This document shows positions 33,891 through 42,039 of a DNA stretch of 58,752 nt, piece after piece. This DNA is from DASPMP01 sp035248725. GTDB lineage: Bacteria; Gemmatimonadota; Gemmatimonadetes; Gemmatimonadales; Gemmatimonadaceae. Below the pieces are notes generated by a model, which saw nothing but the letters and a program-made list of their open reading frames with translations, did not search any database and was not told the DNA's origin. Every line of letters starts with the position of its first letter. Positions within the stretch are counted from its first letter, which is position 1. The DNA lies in the NCBI GenBank assembly GCA_035248725.1, contig DATFHG010000071.1, positions 1 to 58,752 on the forward strand, read 5' to 3'. Made by a program: the position numbers and the translations under genes.

Positions 33891-34763
33891 ATGCTGTGTC
33901 GCGGTGCTCTGCGCACGATTCTCGTCGGCCTTTTTGCCGCGGCCCTGGCGTGCGGACGCGCCGATTCCGGAGCGCACGTCGATTCGTCCATGGACACGAC
34001 CCGCGCGCCCGCAGCGCCCCCGCGTGTGACGAGTGAGTGGAACGCAGAACTGGGCACGCTGCTCGTGGTGCCTTCCGACAGCGACAACTCCGCTGTCGTG
34101 CTGTATCCGACGGGAGACGACGCCGCCACGGGCTCGGAAGCAGTGACGCTGGTGAATGGCGGCGGTGACACCGTGCGCGCGACGCTGACTCATACGGACT
34201 CCGTGGAATGTGGCGACGTCCCGATGGCGCGTCTCGCCGCTGTGCCGGCGGGTACGTGGTCCATCGGGATGGGCCGCCACCCGGCGCCACTGGTACATGT
34301 CGATTCCATCGAGTCGCTGCCGTCAGCCGACTCGAGCCGCCTGGCTGCTGACATCGCGCGCCTCGCGTCCGCGCTTCCCATGCCGCGCAACTCGCGCTTT
34401 GGTGGCCTGCCGTTCGCGGTCGTGTCGGCACGCCGCTTCACGCTCGACGGTCGTCAATACGTCGCCGCACATCTGGCACGCCGCCTCAACCAGGAAGCCC
34501 AACCGCTCGAGGAGCGCACGTTCATCCTCGCGGAACGCGCGGACTCGTCCACGAACTCTCGACTCGCGGTGGCGTACAGCCAGCGATCGGAGGGCACGGA
34601 AGACACGGCCGAGCATTTCGATCTTCTCGCCGTGCTGAAAGGGAAGCGCTCGCCGCTCCTGCTGATCTCGCGCGACCAGCTCTCACAGACGCGGTACGAT
34701 CTCCTCGAACGTCAGGACGACGGAACATGGCGCGTGCGCTGGTCGCGCACGCTGTCGTGCTGA
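33891..34763 (+). CDS. Lipoprotein of unknown function
   Basis: This is a 290-residue protein. An Arg-bearing signal runs to the lipobox ALAC (Cys about 21), so it is an envelope lipoprotein. The mature part is rich in Ser/Asp/Thr near the N terminus, then beta-rich. It has a repeated T-x-D-S style and ends TWRVRWSRTLSC, with a second Cys near the C terminus. I recognise no family. It is divergent from the MFS gene and convergent with the ABC permease, with little space on either side. Confidence 0.6.
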   Translation: MLCRGALRTILVGLFAAALACGRADSGAHVDSSMDTTRAPAAPPRVTSEWNAELGTLLVVPSDSDNSAVVLYPTGDDAATGSEAVTLVNGGGDTVRATLTHTDSVECGDVPMARLAAVPAGTWSIGMGRHPAPLVHVDSIESLPSADSSRLAADIARLASALPMPRNSRFGGLPFAVVSARRFTLDGRQYVAAHLARRLNQEAQPLEERTFILAERADSSTNSRLAVAYSQRSEGTEDTAEHFDLLAVLKGKRSPLLLISRDQLSQTRYDLLERQDDGTWRVRWSRTLSC

Positions 34764-34766
34764 CCT

Positions 34767-35663
34767 CTACGCATCCTCGCCGCGGCCGAGCATCGCCGGT
34801 GCATCACCGCGTCGGAAAGCCGCGAGTGCGACGAGCGTGAGCAGATACGGGATCATGAGCACGAGCTCATAGCGAATGTGCCAGCCAAGGGACTGCACGG
34901 CGAACTGAAACGCCATCGCGATTCCGAAGACGAATCCGGCCAGCAGCACGCCATACGGTCGCCACCGACCGAGCGCCACGATGGCAATGGCGAGGAACCC
35001 GCGACCCGCGGACATCCCTTCCGCGAACGTTCCTGTTTGCGCCAGCACCAGGGCCCCGCCGGCGAGTCCGCCCAGTGCCGATCCGAACACGATGGCTGTC
35101 CCCTGAACGAACGTGACGCGGATCCCCGCCGCACGCGCAGCGTCAGGCGATTCACCCACCGCGCGCAACGCCAGGCCGGCGTGCGTGCGATACAACCACC
35201 ATGACGTGGCCACGACGAGCGCGAGCGCGGCGTAGGTGATGCCGGGCTGCGCGAACAGGGCGGCCCCGAGCACCGGGATCGCGGACAACAGCGGAATCGT
35301 GATCACCGCATCAGTGGGGACGACGACGGGGGCGCCGACGCGAGCCCGGAACAGTGCGCCTGTCACACCCAAGGCGAGCAGCGTGAGCGCGGTGCCGACG
35401 ATGATCTGATCGCGACGGAGCATCGAAACGAAGACGGCCAGCGTCAAACCCACGAGTGCGCCGCTCGCGAGCGCAGCGAGATAACCGGTGGCGGCGCCGG
35501 ACACACCGGTTACGAAGGCGGTATAGGCGCCCGCGATGACGCAGCCCTCGAGGCCGATGTTGATCACGCCCGCCCGCTCGGTGACTACTTCACCCGTAGC
35601 CGCGATGAGGAGCGGGGTTGCGGTTCGCACCGACGCCTCGAGAAACGCCGCCGTGTCAGTCAT
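34767..35663 (-). CDS. ABC transporter permease, nucleoside/simple-sugar type (second permease)
   Basis: This 298-residue, all-helical protein has the BPD_transp_2 pattern. TPLLIAATGEVVTERAGVINIGLEG sits at the N terminus, GESPDAARAAGIRV is the coupling-helix region, and GRGFLAIAIVALG follows. It overlaps the first permease gene's stop by 8 nt. With the other permease it should form the channel of a BMP/NupNOPQ-like importer for nucleosides or related compounds. It is the last gene of the parA-headed operon. Confidence 0.9.
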   Translation of the reverse strand: MTDTAAFLEASVRTATPLLIAATGEVVTERAGVINIGLEGCVIAGAYTAFVTGVSGAATGYLAALASGALVGLTLAVFVSMLRRDQIIVGTALTLLALGVTGALFRARVGAPVVVPTDAVITIPLLSAIPVLGAALFAQPGITYAALALVVATSWWLYRTHAGLALRAVGESPDAARAAGIRVTFVQGTAIVFGSALGGLAGGALVLAQTGTFAEGMSAGRGFLAIAIVALGRWRPYGVLLAGFVFGIAMAFQFAVQSLGWHIRYELVLMIPYLLTLVALAAFRRGDAPAMLGRGEDA

Positions 35664-36633
35664 GCGCTGCGGCGACATCGCGCGTACGTGCGACCCGTTC
35701 CCACGAGCCGCCCGCGATGCCGATGACGACGAGAATGACGACCGCCTCGAGCGCCGTCGCGACGACGGAGGGAACTCCCGCGTCACGTTGCATGCCGAGG
35801 GCACCCGTTTCGAGTGTCGCGAAGAAGACCGCGGTCGCGATGACCGCAACCGGATTGAGTCGGGCGAGAATCGCCACCGCGATGGCCGAGAATCCATAGC
35901 CGGGCGAAAGGTTCTCATATAACGCGTACGTCACGCCCGTCACTTCGATGCCGCCGGCGAGACCGGCGAGCGCGCCGCTGAGCATCAACGCCGTCATCGA
36001 CACCGCGGCCACGTCGACGCGGCCGCTGCTGCGCGCTGCCGTCGGGGAGGTTCCGACGGCGCGCATGCGAAAGCCCACCGCCGTCCGCGTCATCATCCAC
36101 CACGCGGAGACGGCGATGACCAGCGCGACGATGATGCCCACGTGCAGTCGGGTCTCGGACATCAGCAGCGGCAAGCGCGCGTTGGGCGCAATGGTCTCCG
36201 TCTGCGGGTAGATGTGCGTCGGTTCCTGCAGCGGGCCGCGGACCGCGTAGGAGACGAGATTGGCAGCCACGAAATTGAGCATGATCGTCGTGATCACCTC
36301 GAGGACGCCGAATCGCGATCGCAGAATCCCCGCGATGCCAGCCCAGGCGGCCCCGGCCACCGCGCCTGCGATGAGCGACGCGACCACGGCGCCTGGCCCG
36401 AGCGCGTGCGCCCACTGCAGGCCCACGACCGTTGCAGCGACGCCACCCATCAGCAGCTGACCCTCTCCGCCGATGTTGAAAACGCCGGCTCGGAAGGCGA
36501 TCGCCGTTCCAACGCCGACGAGCATCAGCGGAACGGCGCGAACGAGCGTGCCGGAGATCAGCGCGCTCGACGTGCCGAGCGAGCCGCGCCAGAACGCCTC
36601 GAGCACCTGCGTCACGTCCGGCGCGGACAACAT
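35656..36633 (-). CDS. ABC transporter permease, nucleoside/simple-sugar type (first permease)
   Basis: The protein has 325 residues from ATG 36633, whose A is the last base of the ATPase gene stop (TGATG, 1-nt overlap). The pattern is BPD_transp_2 again. It includes LMLVGVGTAIAFRAGVFNIG GEGQ, ITTIMLNFVAANLVSYA, and AVGTSPTAARSSGRVDV as the coupling region. It pairs with the second permease gene. The family imports nucleosides, purines or simple sugars. Confidence 0.9.
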   Translation of the reverse strand: MLSAPDVTQVLEAFWRGSLGTSSALISGTLVRAVPLMLVGVGTAIAFRAGVFNIGGEGQLLMGGVAATVVGLQWAHALGPGAVVASLIAGAVAGAAWAGIAGILRSRFGVLEVITTIMLNFVAANLVSYAVRGPLQEPTHIYPQTETIAPNARLPLLMSETRLHVGIIVALVIAVSAWWMMTRTAVGFRMRAVGTSPTAARSSGRVDVAAVSMTALMLSGALAGLAGGIEVTGVTYALYENLSPGYGFSAIAVAILARLNPVAVIATAVFFATLETGALGMQRDAGVPSVVATALEAVVILVVIGIAGGSWERVARTRDVAAAHD

Positions 36634-38099
36634 CACGCCGCAGTCGCTCCGAGCATTGCTTTGCCGATCGCGTCCCGGTCGAGTGGCGCATCCAGCACGG
36701 CGCCGTGAAACACGACCACGACACGCGTCGCGAGCGCGAGCACCTCGTCCAGGTCGCTCGAGTGCACCACGACACCAGCACCATTCCGGGCTGCGCGCCG
36801 CAGCTGTTCGTGAACGAACGTCGTCGCCTTCAGATCGAGTCCGCGCGTCGGGTTGTCGGCGACCACCAGATCCACCTCGTGCGCGAGCTCGCGGGCGACC
36901 ACCACGCGCTGCTGATTGCCGCCGGACAGCGTGCGCATCTGCGCTTTCGCGGACGACGCGACGACTCCGAAGCGCGTGATCAGCCCGGCCGTATGCGCCA
37001 TGAGAGACGTCCATGGCATGACACCACGCCGAGCGCCGAGCCCGTGCAGCGCGACGTTCTCGGTCAGCGTGAACTCACCGATGATGGCGTCACGTGCGCG
37101 GTCCGCGGGGATGAATGCAATCCGCGACGCGCCCCGCACCACGCCACGGTCCGGCCTCCGGAGTGCGGCCATCACTTGCAGCAGCTCGCGATGGCCCGAT
37201 CCGTCGACGGCCGCGACACCAAGGATCTCCCCTCGCCGCACGATCACATTCGCCGAGTGGACACGGGTCACCCCGCCGGCATCGATGACGCTGACGTCAG
37301 CCGCTTCGAAGACAGCGGCGGTGGTGGACGTCGCAGAAAAGGTGGATGGCGGTGACAGCGTCGGTGCGGCGTCGGAGAAGATTGATGCGGCGAGTCGTGT
37401 CTCGTCGGTAGCGCCAGCGGCAGCACTGAGCACGACACGGCCGCGCCGAAGAACCGTGACCTCATCCGCGACCGCGAGCGCCTCTCGCAGCTTGTGCGTG
37501 ACCAACACCACGGTTCCGCCGCTGGACACGAATGCACGGATCCATGCGAGGAGCTCACTCACGTCGGTGGGCGCCAGGACCGCCGTCGGCTCGTCGAGAA
37601 TCAGCACGCGCGCGCCGAGCGAAAGCGCTTTCAGGATTTCCAATCGTTGCTGCTCGACGATGCTGAGGTCGCGTACCATTGCATCGAATGGCACGCGAAG
37701 GCCTGATTCCTCGCTCAGTCGCGACAGGCGTTCGCGTGTTGCAGCGGGGGAAAACCGTCCGTGTCCCCCCAGCTCGAGGTTTTCTGCAATGGTGAAGTTG
37801 CCGACGAGTGAGAGATGCTGGTGCACCATGCCCACGCCGGCGCGCGCCGACTCCTGGACAGATCCACCGTGCATCGTCGCGCCATCGATGAGAATGCGTC
37901 CGGAGTCGGCGCGCTCCAGGCCGAACGCGATGCGCATCAGCGTGCTCTTGCCGGCGCCGTTCTCCCCAAGCACGGCGTGGACGGTGCCGCGGCGCACCAC
38001 GAGCTCGGCATCGGCGAGCGCGACCACATCTCCGAATCGCTTGTTGATCCCGCGGAGCTCCAGCGCCGACGGGGCTTCCGCGACGAGGGCCGCGCTCAC
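36633..38099 (-). CDS. Tandem ABC ATPase of nucleoside/simple-sugar importer
   Basis: The protein has 488 residues from GTG 38099, which overlaps the NIF3 stop by 4 nt. There are two ABC domains. The first has Walker A GENGAGKST near 51-59, a signature-position DLSIVEQQRLEILKALSLG, and Walker B VLILDEPTAVL. In the second the P-loop is GVDGSG-like (AAVDGSGHRELL), with signature LSGGNQQRVVVARELAH and VVADNPTRGLD. This RbsA/YufO style of one weak and one strong half is normal for the family. It powers uptake with the two downstream permeases. Confidence 0.93.
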   Translation of the reverse strand: MSAALVAEAPSALELRGINKRFGDVVALADAELVVRRGTVHAVLGENGAGKSTLMRIAFGLERADSGRILIDGATMHGGSVQESARAGVGMVHQHLSLVGNFTIAENLELGGHGRFSPAATRERLSRLSEESGLRVPFDAMVRDLSIVEQQRLEILKALSLGARVLILDEPTAVLAPTDVSELLAWIRAFVSSGGTVVLVTHKLREALAVADEVTVLRRGRVVLSAAAGATDETRLAASIFSDAAPTLSPPSTFSATSTTAAVFEAADVSVIDAGGVTRVHSANVIVRRGEILGVAAVDGSGHRELLQVMAALRRPDRGVVRGASRIAFIPADRARDAIIGEFTLTENVALHGLGARRGVMPWTSLMAHTAGLITRFGVVASSAKAQMRTLSGGNQQRVVVARELAHEVDLVVADNPTRGLDLKATTFVHEQLRRAARNGAGVVVHSSDLDEVLALATRVVVVFHGAVLDAPLDRDAIGKAMLGATAA

Positions 38100-38869
38100 A
38101 GGCCCGTTGGAACGTCGATGAACGTGGATGTCACGCCGAACTGCGAGGCCAATTGCTCGCCGAGGGCCCGAACGCCGAGCGTCTCCGTCGCGTAGTGCCC
38201 CGCGTACATGATCACCAGGCCGTGTTCGATGGCATGGACCGCGGTGTGGTGGGCGCCTTCGCCGACGATGAGCGTGTCGATACCGCGTTCGGCCGCTTCC
38301 GCAAGCGACTGCGGCGACGCGCCGGCGCCAGTGATGATCGCCCATCGTCTGGTGCGCCGACCTGGTTCGTACCGGGTCGCGACGACGGTGGTGGCAAACC
38401 CGCGCGCGAAAGCTGCGAGTCGATCGCGCAGATCGTCCGTCGCAAGGTCGCCGCTGCCCATGACGCCGATCTCCACTCCCTTGTATCGCCCGAACGTGCC
38501 GGTCGGGGTCAGTCCCAGCGCGCCGGCGAGCAGCACGTTGTTGCCGTATCGCGGGTGGAGATCGAGCGGTATGTGGGATGAATAGACCGCAAGCCCTCCA
38601 GAGATGGCCGCGGCCAGTCGATCGTACGCACGGCCGACAAAGGCGTGCATGCCGCGCCAGAACATGCCATGATGCACGACGAGCAGGTTGGCGTTCTCGC
38701 GCAGCGCACCTTCGACGGTGTTCGCCGAGAAGTCCACAGCGGCGGCGACACGAGTCACGTCACCGCCATTGGCCAACTGCAGTCCGTTCAACGCGACGTC
38801 GTAGTCAGGAACTTCCGCTGTGCGAAGCTCCGCGTCGAGATAGGCAACGACGTCGTGGAGACGCGCCAT
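38096..38869 (-). CDS. NIF3-like dinuclear metal-centre protein
   Basis: The protein has 257 residues from ATG 38869, which shares one base with the BMP gene stop (TGATG). It has the NIF3/YbgI signature: DVALNGLQLAN at the N terminus, LLVVHHGMFWRG and YSSHIPLDLHP (metal-binding histidines), and EGAHHTAVHA near the C terminus. The family forms hexameric rings with two metals per subunit. The biochemical role is debated; GTP-cyclohydrolase-like and ring-clamp ideas exist. Its insertion in the middle of an ABC importer operon is unusual. Confidence 0.9.
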   Translation of the reverse strand: MARLHDVVAYLDAELRTAEVPDYDVALNGLQLANGGDVTRVAAAVDFSANTVEGALRENANLLVVHHGMFWRGMHAFVGRAYDRLAAAISGGLAVYSSHIPLDLHPRYGNNVLLAGALGLTPTGTFGRYKGVEIGVMGSGDLATDDLRDRLAAFARGFATTVVATRYEPGRRTRRWAIITGAGASPQSLAEAAERGIDTLIVGEGAHHTAVHAIEHGLVIMYAGHYATETLGVRALGEQLASQFGVTSTFIDVPTGL

Positions 38870-39840
38870 CAATGCGCCGTCGTGAAGGTCCCGGCCTCGA
38901 TTCGATGCGTCAGGGAGTCCACCGCCGCCCGCGTGGCGGTCGGGATTCGCGGCTCGAGGGCCGGATTGAGCACGAGACGCACGACACCGCTCCTCGCGTC
39001 GAAGGTGACGACGCGCGGTCGAAAGGTTCCCGCTTTGACGTCACGCGCGATATCGAGAAAGGCGGTGGGCAGATCGATCACGACGCTGGCGAGCGTCACC
39101 GTGGGAGCGACCGCGTTCTGGTTGGAGTTGGAGCCGATCACGTAGACGCCATCGCGTTCGCGGGCTGCCTGGAACACTCCGAGCCCCGCCGCGTCGGCGT
39201 TCTGAAAGATGACATCCGCGCCGCGCGCGATCTGGGCCATCGCGAGCTCCTTGCCCGTGCTGACGTCCACCCAGTTGCCGATGAACGCCGAGAGCACTCG
39301 GCCGCTCGGCCGCATGCTGCGAAAGCCCGACTCGAACGCCGTGAAGCTCTCCTTCACCGGCGGGAGCTCGGTGCCTCCGATCACGCCGGCAACCCCCGAC
39401 TTCGTCATGCCGGCGGCCAGCACACCGGCCAGATAGGAAGCATCGGAGAAGCTGAACGCGATGCCGGCCAGATTCGCTCCGGCGGTGTTCCCGCTGGTCG
39501 TGACATAAATCGTCTGCGGAAACCGCGGCGCTACGCGTCGCGCGGCGTCCTGGAATTCAAAGCCGTGTCCGAAGACCAGATTGAAGTGTCGAGCGCCGTA
39601 CTCACGAAAATTCTCCTCGAAATCCGCGGGCGTTGCTGTCTGTACGTGACTGACGGCCGCTCCAAGGCTGTCTCGAATTTCCATCAAGCCCTGGTACGCG
39701 CCGCCATTCCACGACTGGTCCGAGACCGGGCCGGGCGTGAGCAGGGCCACGCGGAATTTCGCGCTCGTGGTGTCGCTGCGGTCGGTCGATCCGCCGCACG
39801 CCGAGAGGATCGCCAACGTCCAGATCCAGGCACGCCTCAT
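38869..39840 (-). CDS. BMP-family ABC transporter substrate-binding lipoprotein
   Basis: This is a 323-residue protein. Its signal ends in lipobox LSAC (Cys about 15). The mature part has the BMP/PnrA pattern: FRVALLTPGPVSDQSWNGG, a YQGL segment, FGHGFEFQDAA, and GADVIFQNADAAG, the nucleoside-pocket region. The family binds purine nucleosides or similar ligands. The ATG overlaps the parB stop by one base (TGATG). It is the receptor of the importer encoded downstream. Confidence 0.92.
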   Translation of the reverse strand: MRRAWIWTLAILSACGGSTDRSDTTSAKFRVALLTPGPVSDQSWNGGAYQGLMEIRDSLGAAVSHVQTATPADFEENFREYGARHFNLVFGHGFEFQDAARRVAPRFPQTIYVTTSGNTAGANLAGIAFSFSDASYLAGVLAAGMTKSGVAGVIGGTELPPVKESFTAFESGFRSMRPSGRVLSAFIGNWVDVSTGKELAMAQIARGADVIFQNADAAGLGVFQAARERDGVYVIGSNSNQNAVAPTVTLASVVIDLPTAFLDIARDVKAGTFRPRVVTFDARSGVVRLVLNPALEPRIPTATRAAVDSLTHRIEAGTFTTAH

Positions 39841-40742
39841 CACACACGCTCGCGTTGCGAGCCGAGCACCACGTCGAGCACCCGTTCGAGATCGTCGGCG
39901 GAATAGAAGGCGACTTCGATGCTCCCGCGCTCGGCTCCCGTGAGACGAATCTTCACGTCCGTCTGCAGGCGACGACGCAACTCGTCTTCCATGCGGCGCA
40001 CGACCGGTGGTGATGCGGGCGTCGATGGCTTCGTGGCCGGACGACTGGCTGGCGTCTGCTGAACGTCTCTGACACGCCGCTCGAGCTCGCGGACGCTGAG
40101 TTGTCGCGCGACCGCTTCGTTCGCGAGCGCGAGCGCTTTGCGCTCGTCGGCAATAGCGGCCAGCGATCGCGCGTGGCCCGCGCTGAGCCGGCCCTGCTCG
40201 ACGATGTCGAGCACCACCGCCGGCAGTTGCAGGATGCGCAGCATCTGCGTGATCGATGTGCGATCCTTGCCGACGGCCTCCGCGATCTCTTGATGCGTGT
40301 GGCCGAATTCCTCGGCGAGTCGTCGGTACCCGCGCGCTTCGTCGACGGGATTCAGGTCTGCGCGCTGGAGATTTTCGACGAGCGCGAGCGTGAGCAGCGT
40401 GCGGTCGTCGACATCGCGAACGATGGCGGGAATGTCCGTCCATCCCAGTCGCGTTGCCGCGCGGAGGCGGCGCTCGCCGGAGATCAGCTCGAACCCATCT
40501 GCGCCGCGGCGGACGGTAATTGGTTGGAGCAACCCGGATGCCTTGAGCGACGACTGCAGCTCGGCGAGCTCCGACTCGTCAAACTCACGACGCGGCTGAT
40601 ACGGATTGGGCCGGATACGAGCGATCGGCAGTCGCTGGAGCTCGGACGTTGCGGGGGGCGCGGTCGGCGCCGCGATGGCTGCGGCTCCCGGTATGAGTGC
40701 CTCGAGTCCTCGACCGAGGCGGCGCGGCTTTTCGACGCTCAT
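39840..40742 (-). CDS. parB: Chromosome-partitioning protein ParB
   Basis: This is a 300-residue protein. The N terminus reads RRLGRGLEALIPG, the ParA-activating segment. The CTPase/ParB domain contains PNPYQPRREFDESEL and GERRLRAA. The central helix-turn-helix (HTHQEIAEAVGKDRTSITQMLRIL split in two) reads parS. A C-terminal dimerisation domain ends the protein. It binds centromere-like parS sites and spreads by CTP-dependent clamping. It overlaps parA by 4 nt upstream and the BMP gene by 1 nt downstream. Confidence 0.95.
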   Translation of the reverse strand: MSVEKPRRLGRGLEALIPGAAAIAAPTAPPATSELQRLPIARIRPNPYQPRREFDESELAELQSSLKASGLLQPITVRRGADGFELISGERRLRAATRLGWTDIPAIVRDVDDRTLLTLALVENLQRADLNPVDEARGYRRLAEEFGHTHQEIAEAVGKDRTSITQMLRILQLPAVVLDIVEQGRLSAGHARSLAAIADERKALALANEAVARQLSVRELERRVRDVQQTPASRPATKPSTPASPPVVRRMEDELRRRLQTDVKIRLTGAERGSIEVAFYSADDLERVLDVVLGSQRERV

Positions 40743-41551
40743 GACGTCGCGCCTCCCGCGATGGCCGCCTTCGCCTGGCTAGAGCGGACCGTACGACGCA
40801 TCAGCTCCTCGGCAACCTTCACGTACGCCTGGGCGCCGACCGACGCCACGTCGTAGAGAATGATTGGTTTTCCGAAACTGGGCGCCTCTGCAAGCCTGAT
40901 GTTGCGCGGAATCACCGTCTCGAAAACACCGTTGCCGAAGTACTCCCGCGCGTCGGCAGCCACTTGTCGAGAGAGATTCAATCGCGCGTCGTACATCGTC
41001 AACAGGACGCCGTCGATGACCAACTGGTCGTTGACTCCGCGCTGCACGAGATGCACGGTGTTCAGCAGCTGCGAAATGCCCTCGAGCGCGTAGTACTCAC
41101 ACTGGAGTGGAATGAGCAGCGCATCCGCCGCGGCGAGCATGTTCAGCGTGATCAGCCCGAGAGATGGCGGGCAGTCGATGAGGACATAATCGTAGCTCCC
41201 TCGCACGCTGGACAGCGCGCGTGCCATCGTGCGCTCACGCTCCGATCGCCCGACGAGCTCCACCTCCGCGCCGGCGAGATCGGGCGTGGCCGGTAGTACG
41301 TCGAGATGCTTGAACTGCACGGAAGCCAGGACCGCATCGGCGGCAGAGCACTCACCGATGAGCACATCGTACGTCGTGCGGCTGAAGCGATCGGCAGTGA
41401 GGCCGACGCCACTGGTCGCGTTTCCCTGCGGATCACCATCCACGAGAAGCGTGTGCTGTTCCGCGGCCGCGAGACTGGCGGCGAGGTTCACCGCAGTGGT
41501 CGTCTTGCCCACCCCGCCCTTCTGATTGGCGATTGCGATGATGCGCGCCAC
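40739..41551 (-). CDS. parA: Chromosome-partitioning ATPase ParA (Soj)
   Basis: This 270-residue protein starts at GTG directly after the stop of the LAGLIDADG-like gene (zero-base gap). It has the deviant Walker A KGGVGKTTTAVNLA at about 10-23, LLVDGDPQGNATSG (Walker A') and DYVLIDCPPSLG (Walker B). There is no N-terminal helix-turn-helix, so it is the chromosomal type Ia-short/Soj kind. It moves ParB-parS complexes. It heads a long operon with the transporter genes. Confidence 0.96.
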   Translation of the reverse strand: MARIIAIANQKGGVGKTTTAVNLAASLAAAEQHTLLVDGDPQGNATSGVGLTADRFSRTTYDVLIGECSAADAVLASVQFKHLDVLPATPDLAGAEVELVGRSERERTMARALSSVRGSYDYVLIDCPPSLGLITLNMLAAADALLIPLQCEYYALEGISQLLNTVHLVQRGVNDQLVIDGVLLTMYDARLNLSRQVAADAREYFGNGVFETVIPRNIRLAEAPSFGKPIILYDVASVGAQAYVKVAEELMRRTVRSSQAKAAIAGGATS

Positions 41552-41938
41552 TTAGCGATTTCCGGATGAGAGAACCCGTTCCATTCGATCCAGGAGCGCC
41601 GACGAGGGCTGCGGCCGGTCGAAGTAGTCGGTGTACTTCGCTTTCCACGCGTCGAACTGATCGCGTCGCCACGAACTCGGGAGGTGTTTCTCGAGTATCG
41701 GCAGCGCACCTCGTAGCGCGCCTCCGCGCAGCAGGTACACGTAGCTGCTTCGGCCCTCATGCGCATAGGGGCCGAAGACCCGCCCGCCGAGTTCTCGCCG
41801 CACGGTCTCGAGAACGTCGAGGTCTCTTCTCTTCAGACGAATGCGCAGCGCGGGCTGCCCTCCGTGCCCGGTGAAGGAGCCGCTGCCCACCACCAGGCCG
41901 ATGCTGAAGCCGAGTCCGAACGCGTCCACGCCGGACAA
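41552..41938 (-). CDS. Single-domain LAGLIDADG-like protein, catalytic acid lost
   Basis: The protein has 128 residues from TTG 41938; GTG 41929 is an alternative. GFSIGLVVGSGSFTGHG near residues 9-25 aligns with the first LAGLIDADG motif, and is followed by RIRLKRRDLDVLETVRRELG and GRVFGPYAHEGRSSYVYLLRG, as in homing-endonuclease folds. The C terminus is FDAWKAKYTDYF. In the signature the catalytic Asp position is Val (LVVGSGSF), so nicking is unlikely while DNA binding may remain. Its stop abuts the parA start. A domesticated DNA-binding protein linked to partitioning, similar in idea to WhiA, is my inference. Confidence 0.65.
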   Translation of the reverse strand: MSGVDAFGLGFSIGLVVGSGSFTGHGGQPALRIRLKRRDLDVLETVRRELGGRVFGPYAHEGRSSYVYLLRGGALRGALPILEKHLPSSWRRDQFDAWKAKYTDYFDRPQPSSALLDRMERVLSSGNR

Positions 41939-41944
41939 CGTACA

Positions 41945-41964
41945 TTGTTTCCCGATGGAAACAA
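41945..41964. promoter_or_regulatory. Palindrome at the head of the parAB operon (parS-like, candidate)
   Basis: Arms TTGTTTCC and GGAAACAA are separated by CGAT (8-bp perfect arms). The outer TGTTTC/GAAACA halves equal those of the parS consensus, though the spacing is 2 nt wider. It lies 6 nt upstream of the first gene of the operon. Confidence 0.55.
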
Positions 41965-41965
41965 G

Positions 41966-41979
41966 GTGTCACGTGACAC
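41966..41979. promoter_or_regulatory. Perfect 14-bp palindrome with parS-like CACGTG core
   Basis: GTGTCACGTGACAC is fully self-complementary and starts 2 nt after the neighbouring palindrome. Read as a 16-mer it matches TGTTTCACGTGAAACA at 13 of 16 positions. The pair could be ParB sites, or an operator for the operon. Confidence 0.55.
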
Positions 41980-42039
41980 ATTGTGCCTTTCGAGGGCTGC
42001 CCGGTTGCGTTCGCCCATGCAGCCGTGCTCGAGCTCGGC

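Noticed and set aside
41945..41979. Palindromes as a phage or plasmid attachment/origin site
   Set aside because: No integrase, replication gene or direct-repeat boundary nearby; location at the parAB operon head favours a partition or operator site.
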